64,000 nt of DNA from Mycolicibacterium bacteremicum (lineage in GTDB: Bacteria > Actinomycetota > Actinomycetes > Mycobacteriales > Mycobacteriaceae): the NCBI RefSeq assembly GCF_943913955.1, contig NZ_CALUAE010000022.1, forward strand, positions 17,605-81,604, in the 5' to 3' direction. Below, piece after piece: positions 44,677-53,470 of the stretch. The first letter of the stretch is position 1, and each line of letters starts with the position of its first letter. Below the pieces are notes generated by a model. That model made no database searches. It saw nothing but the letters and a program-made list of their open reading frames with translations, and was not told the DNA's origin. The translations under genes and the position numbers were made by a program.

Positions 44677-45725
44677 TCGGCGACGCGGTTGCCCTCGGCA
44701 TCCCAGTGCTCGGCCACCTTCTTGCTCGGCTGCACCCGCGGGGGTTCGCCCGGCATCTTGGGATAGCTGGGCGGGTACGGTAGGTCGCCCAGACCGCGCT
44801 CCTGCTCGTCGGCCGCCACGAGCTCCAACAACCCGTCCAGCGAATGCGCGGTGTCGTCGATACCCGCCCACGGGTCGGCCCGCTCGGCAACGATCGCGGG
44901 CACCGTCGCGATGGTGAAGTCGTCCGGCTCGGCATCCACCAGGTCCTGCCAACTCAGCGGCATCGACACCGTGGCGATCGGCGTCTTGCGCACCGAGTAC
45001 GCCGAGGCGAAGGTGCGATCCCTGGCGTTCTGGTTGTAATCGATGAACAGCCGCTCGCCGCGCTCCTCCTTCCACCAACTGGTGGTCACCCCGTCGGGGG
45101 CCCGGCGCTCGACCTCGCGGGCCAGCGCGATCCCGGCCCGCCGCACCGCGATGAAATCCCAGTCCGGCTTGATCCGTACGAACACGTGCACCCCGCGGCC
45201 GCCGGAGGTCTTCGGGTAGCCGACCAGGCCGAGATCGTCCAGCACCGGTTTGAGCACCCCGACCGCGATCTCGCGGGCCTGCCTGAACCCGGTTCCGGGC
45301 TGCGGATCCAGGTCGATGCGCAACTCGTCGGGATGCTCGGTATCGGGGCAGCGCACCTGCCACGGATGCAGGGTCACGGTGCCCATCTGGGCTGCCCACG
45401 CGATGGCCGACGGGTGCGTGATCTTCAGGGCGTCGGCGGTGCGCCCCGACGGGAAGGTGACCGTGCAGGTCTGCAGGTAATCGGGGTGCTTCTGCGGCAC
45501 CCGCTTCTGGTAGATCTCCTCACCGTCGATCCCGTCGGGGAAGCGCTGCAGATGCACCGGACGGTCACGCAACAGCGTGACCATGGCGTCGGCGACGGCC
45601 AGGTAGTAATCGACGAGCTTGCCCTTGGTGCCGGCGGCCCCCAGCTGGGGGAAGTACGGTTTGTCCGGGTTCGTGAGCCGGACCTTCACCCCATCGACAT
45701 CGAGTTCTGTTGCAACGCTTGCCAT
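44673..45725 (-). CDS. Prim-PolC / LigD-type polymerase (archaeo-eukaryotic primase family)
   Basis: A 350-residue stand-alone LigD-Pol domain protein. The two-aspartate metal site is in ELRIDLDPQPG, with the conserved KTSGGRGVHVFVRI histidine segment and LFIDYNQNARDRTFASAYSVR. Mycobacterial Prim-PolC fills short gaps with ribonucleotides or deoxynucleotides in partnership with LigC. It sits 1 base after the ligC stop, so the two are co-translated, in line with a joint excision-repair role. Fusion LigD itself is not in this window. Confidence 0.9.
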   Translation of the reverse strand: MASVATELDVDGVKVRLTNPDKPYFPQLGAAGTKGKLVDYYLAVADAMVTLLRDRPVHLQRFPDGIDGEEIYQKRVPQKHPDYLQTCTVTFPSGRTADALKITHPSAIAWAAQMGTVTLHPWQVRCPDTEHPDELRIDLDPQPGTGFRQAREIAVGVLKPVLDDLGLVGYPKTSGGRGVHVFVRIKPDWDFIAVRRAGIALAREVERRAPDGVTTSWWKEERGERLFIDYNQNARDRTFASAYSVRKTPIATVSMPLSWQDLVDAEPDDFTIATVPAIVAERADPWAGIDDTAHSLDGLLELVAADEQERGLGDLPYPPSYPKMPGEPPRVQPSKKVAEHWDAEGNRVAD

Positions 45726-45726
45726 G

Positions 45727-46785
45727 TCAGGATCCCTCCAGCACATCGCGCAGGTCGTAGTTCAACGGGACGTCCAGCTGATCGAAGGTACAGCTTGCCG
45801 GGTCCCGGTCCGGACGCCAGCGCAGGAACTTGACCGCGTGCCGGAACCGGACGGCCCCGGTGCTACCTTCCATCTGGTCGTAGGCGACCTCGCACACCCG
45901 CTCGGGCCGCACCGGGATCCAGCGTTTGTCCGCCGCGGAGTTCCACCTGCTGGGCTCACCGTCGCGGACATCGTCACCGAGGCGCAGCGGCTCCAGGTCG
46001 GCCAGCAGCGACAGCCGCGCCTTCGCGGTGAACGACGCGGCGCCACCGACCATCTGGAGTTCACCGTCCCCGCCGTACAGGCCCAGCAGGATGGATCCGA
46101 TGCCTTCCCCGCTCTTGTGGATGCGGTAGCCGATGGCCACACAGTCCGCGTCCCGATGATGCTTGACCTTCACCATCTCCCGCTTCCCCGGCAGATAGGC
46201 GCCCTCGAGGCGTTTGGCGATCACGCCGTCGAGGCCGGCGCCCTCGAACTCCTGCAGCCATTGCGTCCCGAGCGTGGACTCCTCGGTGGTGCGGGTGACA
46301 TGGCACCAGTCCCGTTCGTCGACGGCCTCCAACAGCGCCGCCCGGCGCACCCGGAACGGCTCTTTCAGCAGCGCCGTGTCGCCGACGGCGAGCGCGTCGA
46401 AGCCGATGAAGTGCGCCGGTGTCTCCTTGGACAGTCGCGCGATGCGGCTCTCGGCGGGATGGATACGCTGGCTGAGCGACTCCCAGTCCAGCCGGGTCCG
46501 GCCGGCGATCTCCCGCGGGACCACGATCTCGCCGTCCAGCACGCAGCGGGGCGCAAGCTCATCGCGGACGGCCTCGATGACCTCCGGAAAGTACCGGCCG
46601 AGGTCCTTACCGCTACGCGACAACAGCACCACGGCGTCACGAGAGCGGAAGACCAGCGCCCGGAAACCGTCCCACTTGGGCTCATAGGACCACACGCCCG
46701 GTTCATCGGGCACCTTGGTTTGCGCCTTCGCCAGCATCGGCTCCAGCGGAGGCATGACCGGGAGGTCCACAACATCCATATTCAC
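45727..46785 (-). CDS. ligC: ATP-dependent DNA ligase LigC (first copy)
   Basis: A 352-residue minimal ATP-dependent ligase. Motif I, with the adenylated lysine, is SYEPKWDGFRALVF (about K39); motif III FIGFDALAVGD, motif IV GLDGVIAKRLEGAYLPG and motif V MVKVKHHRDADCVAIGY; the OB domain ends WRPDRDPASCTFDQL. In mycobacteria LigC acts with Prim-PolC, encoded just downstream. A second copy is present on the plus strand at 55851. Confidence 0.92.
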   Translation of the reverse strand: MNMDVVDLPVMPPLEPMLAKAQTKVPDEPGVWSYEPKWDGFRALVFRSRDAVVLLSRSGKDLGRYFPEVIEAVRDELAPRCVLDGEIVVPREIAGRTRLDWESLSQRIHPAESRIARLSKETPAHFIGFDALAVGDTALLKEPFRVRRAALLEAVDERDWCHVTRTTEESTLGTQWLQEFEGAGLDGVIAKRLEGAYLPGKREMVKVKHHRDADCVAIGYRIHKSGEGIGSILLGLYGGDGELQMVGGAASFTAKARLSLLADLEPLRLGDDVRDGEPSRWNSAADKRWIPVRPERVCEVAYDQMEGSTGAVRFRHAVKFLRWRPDRDPASCTFDQLDVPLNYDLRDVLEGS

Positions 46786-46821
46786 GTAGACCCGGGTACC
46801 CCGGCAATCTCATCGCAGCGG

Positions 46822-48189
46822 CTATTGCGCCCCGGACATCGACGGTAGGAAGGTGACCACCGCGGGGAAGGCGATCAGCAGCGCGACGACGATCAGGTCC
46901 GCCACCACGAACGGCACGATGCCACGGAAGACCCGGCCCAGACCGGCCTCGCGGACAGCTCCTGAGTACACGAACGCGTTCATTCCGACCGGCGGGGTGA
47001 TCAGCGCCATCTCGGCGACCTTGACGATCAGCACACCGATCCAGATCCCGTCGAAGCCGTACCCGGTGAGGATCGGGTGCAACAGGGGTGCGGCGATCAG
47101 GATCATGGAGATGCCGTCCAGGAACATCCCCAGCGGCAGCAGCACCGCCAGGCAGGCCACCAGCACCACGTACGGCGGCAGGTCGGCTGATGTCACCGCG
47201 TTCACCAGCGAGGTACTGGCACCGCTGAGGGCAAGGACGTAGGTGAACACCCCCGCCCCGACCATCAGCAGAAATGTCATCGCGGTCAGACCGACTGCCT
47301 CGCGCAGCGATTCCTCGATGTTGCGCAGCCACGCCGACGGCCGACTTCGCAACAGCAGGATGATCAGTGCGGCGAACGCACCGAAGGATGCCGCCTCGGT
47401 GGGGGTCGCCACCCCGAGGTAGATGGTGCCGACCGATACCGCGAAGATCACGACGAGATACAAAAAGCCGGTGATGTCGCGGCTGCGCGGATCCTCCGGT
47501 GCATTCGTGACGTCGCCTGTCGCCGAACCCGATCCGGTGGTGACGAGCGCCTCGGCCCGGCCTGCGGCGCGGCGACGCTGCCAGGCCACCAGCGCTACGA
47601 TCGTCACCGCATATACGGCGATGGTCAGCAGGCCGGGTCCGATACCGGCGATGAGCAGTTGCCCGATGCTCTCCTCGGTGACCACCCCGTAGAGCACCAG
47701 CACGATGGAGGGCGGGATCAGCACGCCGAGCGTTCCGCCGGCACAGACCACGCCCGCGGCGAGTTTGATGTTGTAGCCGGCCCGCACGATGGCATCGGTC
47801 GACACGCGGGCCATCGTCGCGACCGTCGCGACACTGGAGCCGGTGACGGCGGCGAACATCCCCGACCCGGCCAGCGAGGCGAGCGCGGGCCCGCCCGGCA
47901 GTTGTCGGAACGCCGACGTGGCCAGGTCGAAGGCCGCCTGCGCAAGTCCTGCCCGGACCGCGAACACTCCCATCACGATGAACAACGGGATGATCGTCAG
48001 CGAGTATTCGGCCGCAGTGGAGAACGGCTGATTGGCCACCGTGCTCACCGCGGCACCGGTGCCGCGCAGGATGAGGACCCCGGCCAGTGCCGAGAGCATC
48101 AACGCCAGCCCGACATGTAGCCGGATCGCCAGCAGCGCGAAGAACAGGGCCAGCACGACGATCAGTGCACCGATGGTGGCGGCGGTCAT
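46822..48189 (-). CDS. TRAP transporter large membrane subunit (DctM)
   Basis: A 455-residue protein with about 12 membrane helices and TRAP DctM signatures such as GSGMFAAVTGSSVATVATMA, GTLGVLIPPSIVLVLYGVVT, and ITPPVGMNAFVY. It is the sodium-coupled channel subunit of a tripartite transporter. The start overlaps the small-subunit stop (ATGA). TRAP systems are not common in mycobacteria, so this locus looks acquired. Confidence 0.9.
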   Translation of the reverse strand: MTAATIGALIVVLALFFALLAIRLHVGLALMLSALAGVLILRGTGAAVSTVANQPFSTAAEYSLTIIPLFIVMGVFAVRAGLAQAAFDLATSAFRQLPGGPALASLAGSGMFAAVTGSSVATVATMARVSTDAIVRAGYNIKLAAGVVCAGGTLGVLIPPSIVLVLYGVVTEESIGQLLIAGIGPGLLTIAVYAVTIVALVAWQRRRAAGRAEALVTTGSGSATGDVTNAPEDPRSRDITGFLYLVVIFAVSVGTIYLGVATPTEAASFGAFAALIILLLRSRPSAWLRNIEESLREAVGLTAMTFLLMVGAGVFTYVLALSGASTSLVNAVTSADLPPYVVLVACLAVLLPLGMFLDGISMILIAAPLLHPILTGYGFDGIWIGVLIVKVAEMALITPPVGMNAFVYSGAVREAGLGRVFRGIVPFVVADLIVVALLIAFPAVVTFLPSMSGAQ

Positions 48190-48704
48190 CGTTGTGCCCC
48201 TTTCTGTTCGGTGCGGGCGGCGGTGAAGGTCAGCAGTTCACGCCAGATGGCGACGACGAAGAAGGCCGCGAAGGAGATGAGCAGGACGACCTTTGCCGGC
48301 CAGGTCGGCAGTCGCAGGATGTCGTTGGTGGTCTCGCCGCGCTCGGCCGCGCTGATCAGCACCTCGGTCAGTCCCCAGGTCATCAGCACGCCGAGCCCGA
48401 CCAACAGCGCCGAGCGCAGTACGGAGAACACCAGTTTCGTCCGCGCCCCCAATCTGCTCTCGATGAGTTCGACGGAGACGTGCCGACCGTCGGCCTCTGC
48501 CGACGCCAGACCCAGATAGGCGGTGGCCACCAGCAACATCGTCGTGATGTCGACGGTGCCGACGATCGAGCGATCGCGCAGATTCCGGCTGACCACATCG
48601 GCGACGGTCAGCAGAATGATCAGCAGCAACAACACCCCGGCGGCGAGTCCCAGACCGCGGATCACCAGTGTCAGCGGCCGCGGTAGATCGATGTCTGCAC
48701 TCAA
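48186..48704 (-). CDS. TRAP transporter small membrane subunit (DctQ)
   Basis: A 172-residue protein with four helices (LTLVIRGLGLAAGVLLLLII, TTMLLVATAYLGLASAEADG, LVFSVLRSALLVGLGVLMTW, AKVVLLISFAAFFVVAIWRE) and the DctQ hallmark ADGRHVSVELIESRL. The start is TTG at 48704, four bases inside the DctP stop; the longer frame upstream reads through dctP in another frame and is rejected. Confidence 0.85.
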   Translation of the reverse strand: MSADIDLPRPLTLVIRGLGLAAGVLLLLIILLTVADVVSRNLRDRSIVGTVDITTMLLVATAYLGLASAEADGRHVSVELIESRLGARTKLVFSVLRSALLVGLGVLMTWGLTEVLISAAERGETTNDILRLPTWPAKVVLLISFAAFFVVAIWRELLTFTAARTEQKGAQR

Positions 48705-49780
48705 CGGCCCTGTCCTCCCAGGCATTCGATGAACGGGTCGGCGTAGGTCGAACGCGCGGTTTCCTCGCCGACGATCCGGCGATAGTCCGCAAGTACCCCC
48801 TCGGCGTCGTAGCCGCGCTCGGTGTACCGCTCGACCCATCGCTCGGCGATTCCGGCCTGTTGCTTCCACGCACCGACGGAGTCCGCGGGCATCGACGACA
48901 GTTGTGTCCCGGTCTCGCGCAACTCGGTGCAGGCCCGGTCACCGAGGGCGTCCATCTCCTCCAGCCCGGTGGGGATGGCGTTCTCGGATGCCTGTGCCAG
49001 GGCATCCTGGTACTCCTGCGGCATGCCCGCAAGCAGTTCGGAGTTGATCACCACGATGGACGAGCCGTAACTCCCGATGCCGGGGTCGACCAGATATGGC
49101 GTGTTGCGCGCCAATCCGAACGTCGGAAGATTGGCGATGGCCAGCGACGTATAGCCGTCCACCACACCGCGTTCCATCGACTCGTAGACATCGGTTGCCG
49201 TCATGGCGACCGGGTTCGCCCCGACAGTGAGCAGCGCCTCGGAGGTCAGCCCGCCGGAGCGGATGCTGCGGCCGGCCAGATCAGCCGGCACCGCGGCCGG
49301 TTCTTTCAAGCCGACCACGGCAATGCCCAGCGGCAGCGGGAACAGAAGATGGACACCTTGACGGTCGAAATCGTCACGGTAGGTGTCGTTCTCGTCATAG
49401 AGGCGTTCGATTGCCGTCATCTGAACCTCGGGGTTCTTCGTCTCGAACGGCAACTCGATGACGGTGTACATGGCCAGATCGGACGCGGCGTAGAGCGAGC
49501 CGACCTGCGCCAGGTCGGCCCGTCCGTCCAGGGTGGCCTGCACCGACTCGTCGGCGCCCACCAGGCTCTGCGAGTAATGGAACCGGACCTGCACCCCACC
49601 GTCGGTGAGATCCTCGACCTCTTGGGCCCAACGTTGCACGGTCAGCGATTGGTCCGAGGTCGGCGACGAGTAGGTGGTGTAGTGCAGCACGTACCGGCCG
49701 TCGTCCTGCGCACAGGACACCAACGTCGACGCGGTTGCCACCGTCACCATCGCCGCGGCGATCCGCCGCGCGCCGCCCAT
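48701..49780 (-). CDS. TRAP transporter solute-binding lipoprotein (DctP)
   Basis: A 359-residue substrate-binding protein with a lipobox (STLVSCAQ, Cys23), so it is anchored to the membrane outer face as in Gram-positives. DctP-type pattern: SDQSLTVQRWAQEVEDLTDG, LDGRADLAQVGSLYAASDL, and GRSIRSGGLTSEALLTVGANPV with the arginine that usually binds the substrate carboxylate (GRSIR). This predicts an organic acid ligand. One base separates it from the nitrilase-family gene. Confidence 0.87.
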   Translation of the reverse strand: MGGARRIAAAMVTVATASTLVSCAQDDGRYVLHYTTYSSPTSDQSLTVQRWAQEVEDLTDGGVQVRFHYSQSLVGADESVQATLDGRADLAQVGSLYAASDLAMYTVIELPFETKNPEVQMTAIERLYDENDTYRDDFDRQGVHLLFPLPLGIAVVGLKEPAAVPADLAGRSIRSGGLTSEALLTVGANPVAMTATDVYESMERGVVDGYTSLAIANLPTFGLARNTPYLVDPGIGSYGSSIVVINSELLAGMPQEYQDALAQASENAIPTGLEEMDALGDRACTELRETGTQLSSMPADSVGAWKQQAGIAERWVERYTERGYDAEGVLADYRRIVGEETARSTYADPFIECLGGQGR

Positions 49781-49781
49781 C

Positions 49782-50579
49782 TCAGGTCTCCGGCTGGACC
49801 CGGTAACGCCGCAGCGTCAGGGCCGGGTTGACGGTACGGACGTGGTTGATCCGATCGCGCTCCAGCACGGCGACCCCGACACCGGCCGCCTCGCCGAGCG
49901 CGGCCAGCGGGATGCCCATCGGGTCCAGAATGGCGCTGTGACCCGAGCCGGCCGGCGAAATCTGGTCGGCGGCAAGAACATAAACAGTATTCTCGATCGC
50001 CCGCGCCCGCAGCAGCGTGTTCCAGTGGTACTCCTTGAGCGGACCGGGCACCCATTCGGCGGGCAGCGCGATCACGTCGGCGCCCGCGTCGACGAGACTC
50101 CGGGACGTCTCGGGGAACCGCAGGTCGTAGCACGTCTGCATGCCGATCGTGAATCCGTTGAGTTCCACCAGTTCCGGCGCTGCCGGGTCCGCAGCGATGA
50201 CCCGGTCGGATTCCCTGTACCCGAAGGCGTCATACAGGTGCACCTTGCGATACACCGCAGCGACCGCGCCACCCTGCAGCGCCACCAGGGTGTTGTGGAT
50301 CCTGCCGTCGGCGGCGGCTTCGTTCACGCCGACGATGACGGTGAGGCCGAGATTCGCCGACTCCTCGGCCAATCGGGTGACCGACGGACCGTCCAACGGT
50401 TCGGCGGTCTCGACGAAGCGGTCGTCCATGGTGGGCACCGTGAAGACGGCGTACTCGGGCAGCACGACCAGCTCGGCCCCGCGAGCTGCGGCCCGCCCGA
50501 GCAGATCGACCATGGTCTGGATGTTCGCGGCCTTGTCCTCGGTGGGTGCGAACTGTGCGATGGCGGCGGTCAGGTTCAT
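49782..50579 (-). CDS. Carbon-nitrogen hydrolase (nitrilase superfamily)
   Basis: A 265-residue amidohydrolase with the Glu-Lys-Cys triad: E42 in VVLPEYAVF, the lysine in YRKVHLYDAFGY and the cysteine in GMQTCYDLRFPE. Close to the omega-amidase/carbamoylase-like branch, so the substrate is an amide rather than a true nitrile. The start shares one base with the stop of the aldolase gene (TGATG), placing it in the aldolase-TRAP operon: it probably deamidates the imported acid or a breakdown product. Confidence 0.85.
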   Translation of the reverse strand: MNLTAAIAQFAPTEDKAANIQTMVDLLGRAAARGAELVVLPEYAVFTVPTMDDRFVETAEPLDGPSVTRLAEESANLGLTVIVGVNEAAADGRIHNTLVALQGGAVAAVYRKVHLYDAFGYRESDRVIAADPAAPELVELNGFTIGMQTCYDLRFPETSRSLVDAGADVIALPAEWVPGPLKEYHWNTLLRARAIENTVYVLAADQISPAGSGHSAILDPMGIPLAALGEAAGVGVAVLERDRINHVRTVNPALTLRRYRVQPET

Positions 50580-51358
50580 CACGCGCCCACCACCTCGGAC
50601 TGGATCTGCTGCAGATTCTGTCGGGTCGCGGTGAAACCGGCCAGCATGGCCCCGTATTGCATCGCCGCCACGATGGTGTGCGCACCCTCCTGCACCGCGA
50701 GCTTCTGCTCGGCGACGCTCCAGGCCGGCAGCAGCCACGGCTTACCGGCGGCGTTCGCGGCACCGGCCAGGTGGCGCAGGTCGGCGAGGTCGGCCTCGGT
50801 GACCGCGTACGCGCCCCGGTCGCGGCGCAGCGACAGATCGGACGGACCGATGAAGATCCCGTCGACGACCGGCAGGGCCAGGATCGCCTCGATCTCGGCG
50901 AACGCCGAGGCATCCTCGATCATCGGGTAGCAGTGCGTACCGCGGTCCTGGTCGGCAACCCAGTCGTCGGTGAAGCCGCGGTAATCCGAGGTCCGTCCGC
51001 CGGCGAAGGAGCGATCCCCAAGGGGCGGGAACTTGGCGAACCCGCAGATCTCGGCGGCATGTTCGGCGGAGGTGATGTGCGGGATCGCCACCGCGTCGGC
51101 ACCGAAATCGAGCGCCTGCTGGATCGGGCCGCGCTCCGGACCCAGCACCTTGGCGATGACCCGCATGCCCTTGGCGCGGATGAACGGGATGATCGCGTCG
51201 AGTTCGCGCAGATCGAAGCAACCGTGCTCGATGTCGAGGACGACGGTGTCGTAACCGGCGAGGCGACCCATCTCGACCGATGCCGTCGAGGGCTCGGTGA
51301 GCCAGATTGCGACGTGCGCATCCGTGCGAGCCGGGCTCGGATCTGTTGGCGATGACAT
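50579..51358 (-). CDS. HpcH/HpaI-family aldolase
   Basis: A 259-residue class II pyruvate aldolase: YDTVVLDIEHGCFDLRELD (metal and catalytic His), AVAIPHITSAEHA, FAGGRTSDYRGF, YPMIEDASAFAEIEAIL and IFIGPSDLSLRRD. These enzymes split 4-hydroxy-2-oxo acids to pyruvate plus an aldehyde. ATG at 51358 is chosen over a longer frame because the GntR operator lies just upstream. First gene of the minus-strand catabolic operon. Confidence 0.87.
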   Translation of the reverse strand: MSSPTDPSPARTDAHVAIWLTEPSTASVEMGRLAGYDTVVLDIEHGCFDLRELDAIIPFIRAKGMRVIAKVLGPERGPIQQALDFGADAVAIPHITSAEHAAEICGFAKFPPLGDRSFAGGRTSDYRGFTDDWVADQDRGTHCYPMIEDASAFAEIEAILALPVVDGIFIGPSDLSLRRDRGAYAVTEADLADLRHLAGAANAAGKPWLLPAWSVAEQKLAVQEGAHTIVAAMQYGAMLAGFTATRQNLQQIQSEVVGA

Positions 51359-51397
51359 AGGGCACCTTTCGACGCGGACATAGCGCAAAACACAACT

Positions 51398-51417
51398 TGT
51401 CGACACCTTGTATACAA
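51398..51417. promoter_or_regulatory. GntR-type operators between aldolase and regulator genes
   Basis: The perfect palindrome TTGTATACAA (51408-51417) matches the TTGTnnACAA type of site used by FadR/FCD-class GntR proteins. A second palindrome TGTCGACA (51398-51405) lies one helical turn away (centres 11 bases apart). They stand between the divergent aldolase (51358) and gntR (51446) starts, so the regulator probably controls both. Confidence 0.65.
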
Positions 51418-51445
51418 CAAAAATGCACGACGTGTAAATGGTTGA

Positions 51446-52126
51446 ATGCTTGTCATGTCGTCCAGCAAGCCGTCCGCGGGCCAGCGCGCCTACGAATGGA
51501 TCCGCGACGCGATCCTGCGCGGCGACTTCGCCGAGGGCGAGTTCATCGATGAGGTGGCGCTCGCCGAGAAAGTGAGCACCTCCCGCACTCCCGTCCGCGA
51601 GGCCCTGCAACGCCTGCAGGTCGAGCGGTACATCGAACTACTCCCCCGACGCGGAGCACAGGTGCGCGTGGTCACCGCGGCCGAGATGCGCGAGATCTAC
51701 CAGGCGCGGTTCCTGCTGGAATCCGAGGCGTTGCGCACTATCTGCGCGCGGCGGGCGGGCCCGCCGGATTCCGCCGATGCCCTGATAGCTCAGATGGAGC
51801 AGGCCGGCGTGGATCGGGACTGGAACAGATTCGCTCAGCTCGACCAGATGTTCCATGCGGCGATCGTGCGCCATCAGCGCAACGCCGTGATCGCCGACCT
51901 CTACGACACGCTGCAACCCCGTCAGGTGCGCCTCGGCACCCGCACCCTCGTCGAGGCGCCGGGCCGGTTGTCCACCATCGAGGCCGAACACCGCGCCCTG
52001 ATGATCGCGATGAGCAGCGCGGATGCCGACGCCTGCGTCAGCGTGTTACGCAGTCACCTGCGGGAAGTCCCGGAACTGGTGGATGCGTTCGGCGGCAACG
52101 GGATCGAGAACTCGCACTCGTCGTGA
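51446..52126 (+). CDS. GntR-family regulator, FCD domain
   Basis: A 226-residue regulator: winged HTH (AYEWIRDAILRGDFAEGEF, then LAEKVSTSRTPVREALQRLQ) and a C-terminal FCD ligand domain with the metal-type residues (D in FAQLDQMFHAAIV, H in TIEAEHRALMIAM, H in VLRSHL). Divergent from the aldolase-nitrilase-TRAP operon with a TTGTATACAA palindrome between them. It most likely represses that operon until the organic acid ligand is present. Confidence 0.88.
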   Translation: MLVMSSSKPSAGQRAYEWIRDAILRGDFAEGEFIDEVALAEKVSTSRTPVREALQRLQVERYIELLPRRGAQVRVVTAAEMREIYQARFLLESEALRTICARRAGPPDSADALIAQMEQAGVDRDWNRFAQLDQMFHAAIVRHQRNAVIADLYDTLQPRQVRLGTRTLVEAPGRLSTIEAEHRALMIAMSSADADACVSVLRSHLREVPELVDAFGGNGIENSHSS

Positions 52127-52313
52127 CCGCCCGGCCGGTCCGTCCGCCGATCGGGGGTTTACAGTCACGCCGTCACGCTCCATACTCGGTGGAGAACGGC
52201 CGCATTCTGCGAGTCCGTGAATCTGGCTGATATTTCAGCACCCGCATCCTCATCCTCACCGGCGTCCGGCGGCACCACCGTCGACGCCCGATCTCCTATG
52301 GACGGAGCACGGC

Positions 52314-52796
52314 ATGGTCACCAACGGCACCGAACGAGCCACCCTCGAGCACATGCTGGACGGCAACCGCGAAGCACTCGTCGCGACGGTGCGCGGCCTG
52401 TCGGAGGAACAGGCACGGCGCAGGCTCGTCGTCTCGCTGACGACGCCGATCTCGCTGGTCAAGCATGCCGCGGCGGCGGAAAGGATCTGGTTCCAGCGGT
52501 TCTGGGCCGGCCTCGACGAGTCCGCCTGCGACGGGTACTCCCGACGCGACGAGGGAACCTTCGCCGTCGCAGATGACGAGTCCGTCGACGACGTGATCGC
52601 CGAGTTCGCGCGGGCCAGTCACCGCTCGCGGGAGATCGCGGCCGGCTTCGATCTCGATGCGGTCAAGGACAATCCTCGGGAGGGTACGGTCAGCATGCGC
52701 TGGACGCTGGTCCTGATGATCCAGGAGTTCGCGCGGCATGCCGGACACGGCGATATCCTGCGCGAGCAGATCGACGCTGGAAGGCCCCCGACGTGA
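52314..52796 (+). CDS. DinB-family (DUF664) protein
   Basis: A 160-residue four-helix-bundle protein of the mycothiol-transferase/DinB type (TERATLEHMLDGNREALVAT, SLVKHAAAAERIWFQRFW, MIQEFARHAGHGDILREQ). The metal-site histidines of the fold are visible at VKHAAAAE and FARHAGH. Such proteins in actinobacteria are often thiol-dependent transferases; no substrate is evident. Overlaps the next gene by four bases (GTGA). Confidence 0.8.
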   Translation: MVTNGTERATLEHMLDGNREALVATVRGLSEEQARRRLVVSLTTPISLVKHAAAAERIWFQRFWAGLDESACDGYSRRDEGTFAVADDESVDDVIAEFARASHRSREIAAGFDLDAVKDNPREGTVSMRWTLVLMIQEFARHAGHGDILREQIDAGRPPT

Positions 52797-53470
52797 CCGA
52801 TTTCCTGCTCATCCCGGGTGGCGGGGCCGACCCCTCGTACTGGCAGTACGTGGTTGCCGAGCTCGCGGCACGCGGGCACCGCGGAATTCCCGTCGACCTG
52901 CCCTGCGAGGACGATTCCGCCGATCTACACGTCTACGCCGACACGGTTGTCGCGCACCGTCCCGACGGCGACGCGCGGCCCGTCGTCGTCGCGCATTCGC
53001 TCGGTGGTTTCACCGGCGCGCTGGCCTGCCCGCGCGTCGACTCCGCCGCCTTGGTCTACCTGTCGGCGATGATCCCGCGCCCCGGTGAGGCACCGGGCGA
53101 CTGGTGGGCTGCCACCGGATGCGAAAACGCACAACGGGCGGCGGCCGAGGCCGGCGGCTACGACGTCGACGACATGAATGCACTGTTCTACAACGGAGTT
53201 GACCCGCAGGTGGTCACCGCGGTGGTGGAACGCGATCAGTCGGACACACCGATGCTGGCGCCTTGGCCGGCGAACGCACTGCCGCAGGTGCCGACGCGAT
53301 TTGTGCTGTTCACCGACGACCGCTTCTTTCCGGAACCGTTCATGCGTGCGACAGTGAGGCAACGCCTCGGAGTCGAGCCGGCCGCGGTACCCGGCGGGCA
53401 CATGGCCATGTTGTCCCACCCGTCCGAGATCGCCGACCAACTGGTGGCCTCCATCCCGTCAGATACCTAG
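52793..53470 (+). CDS. Alpha/beta hydrolase
   Basis: A 225-residue hydrolase with nucleophile serine in VVVAHSLGGFTGA, an oxyanion region LIPGGGADPSYW, the acid probably in VLFTDDRFFPE and histidine in VPGGHMAMLSHP. It resembles salicylate esterase/EstC-like small hydrolases. Coupled to the DinB gene. It overlaps the convergent acyl-CoA dehydrogenase gene by 12 bases. Confidence 0.85.
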   Translation: MTDFLLIPGGGADPSYWQYVVAELAARGHRGIPVDLPCEDDSADLHVYADTVVAHRPDGDARPVVVAHSLGGFTGALACPRVDSAALVYLSAMIPRPGEAPGDWWAATGCENAQRAAAEAGGYDVDDMNALFYNGVDPQVVTAVVERDQSDTPMLAPWPANALPQVPTRFVLFTDDRFFPEPFMRATVRQRLGVEPAAVPGGHMAMLSHPSEIADQLVASIPSDT

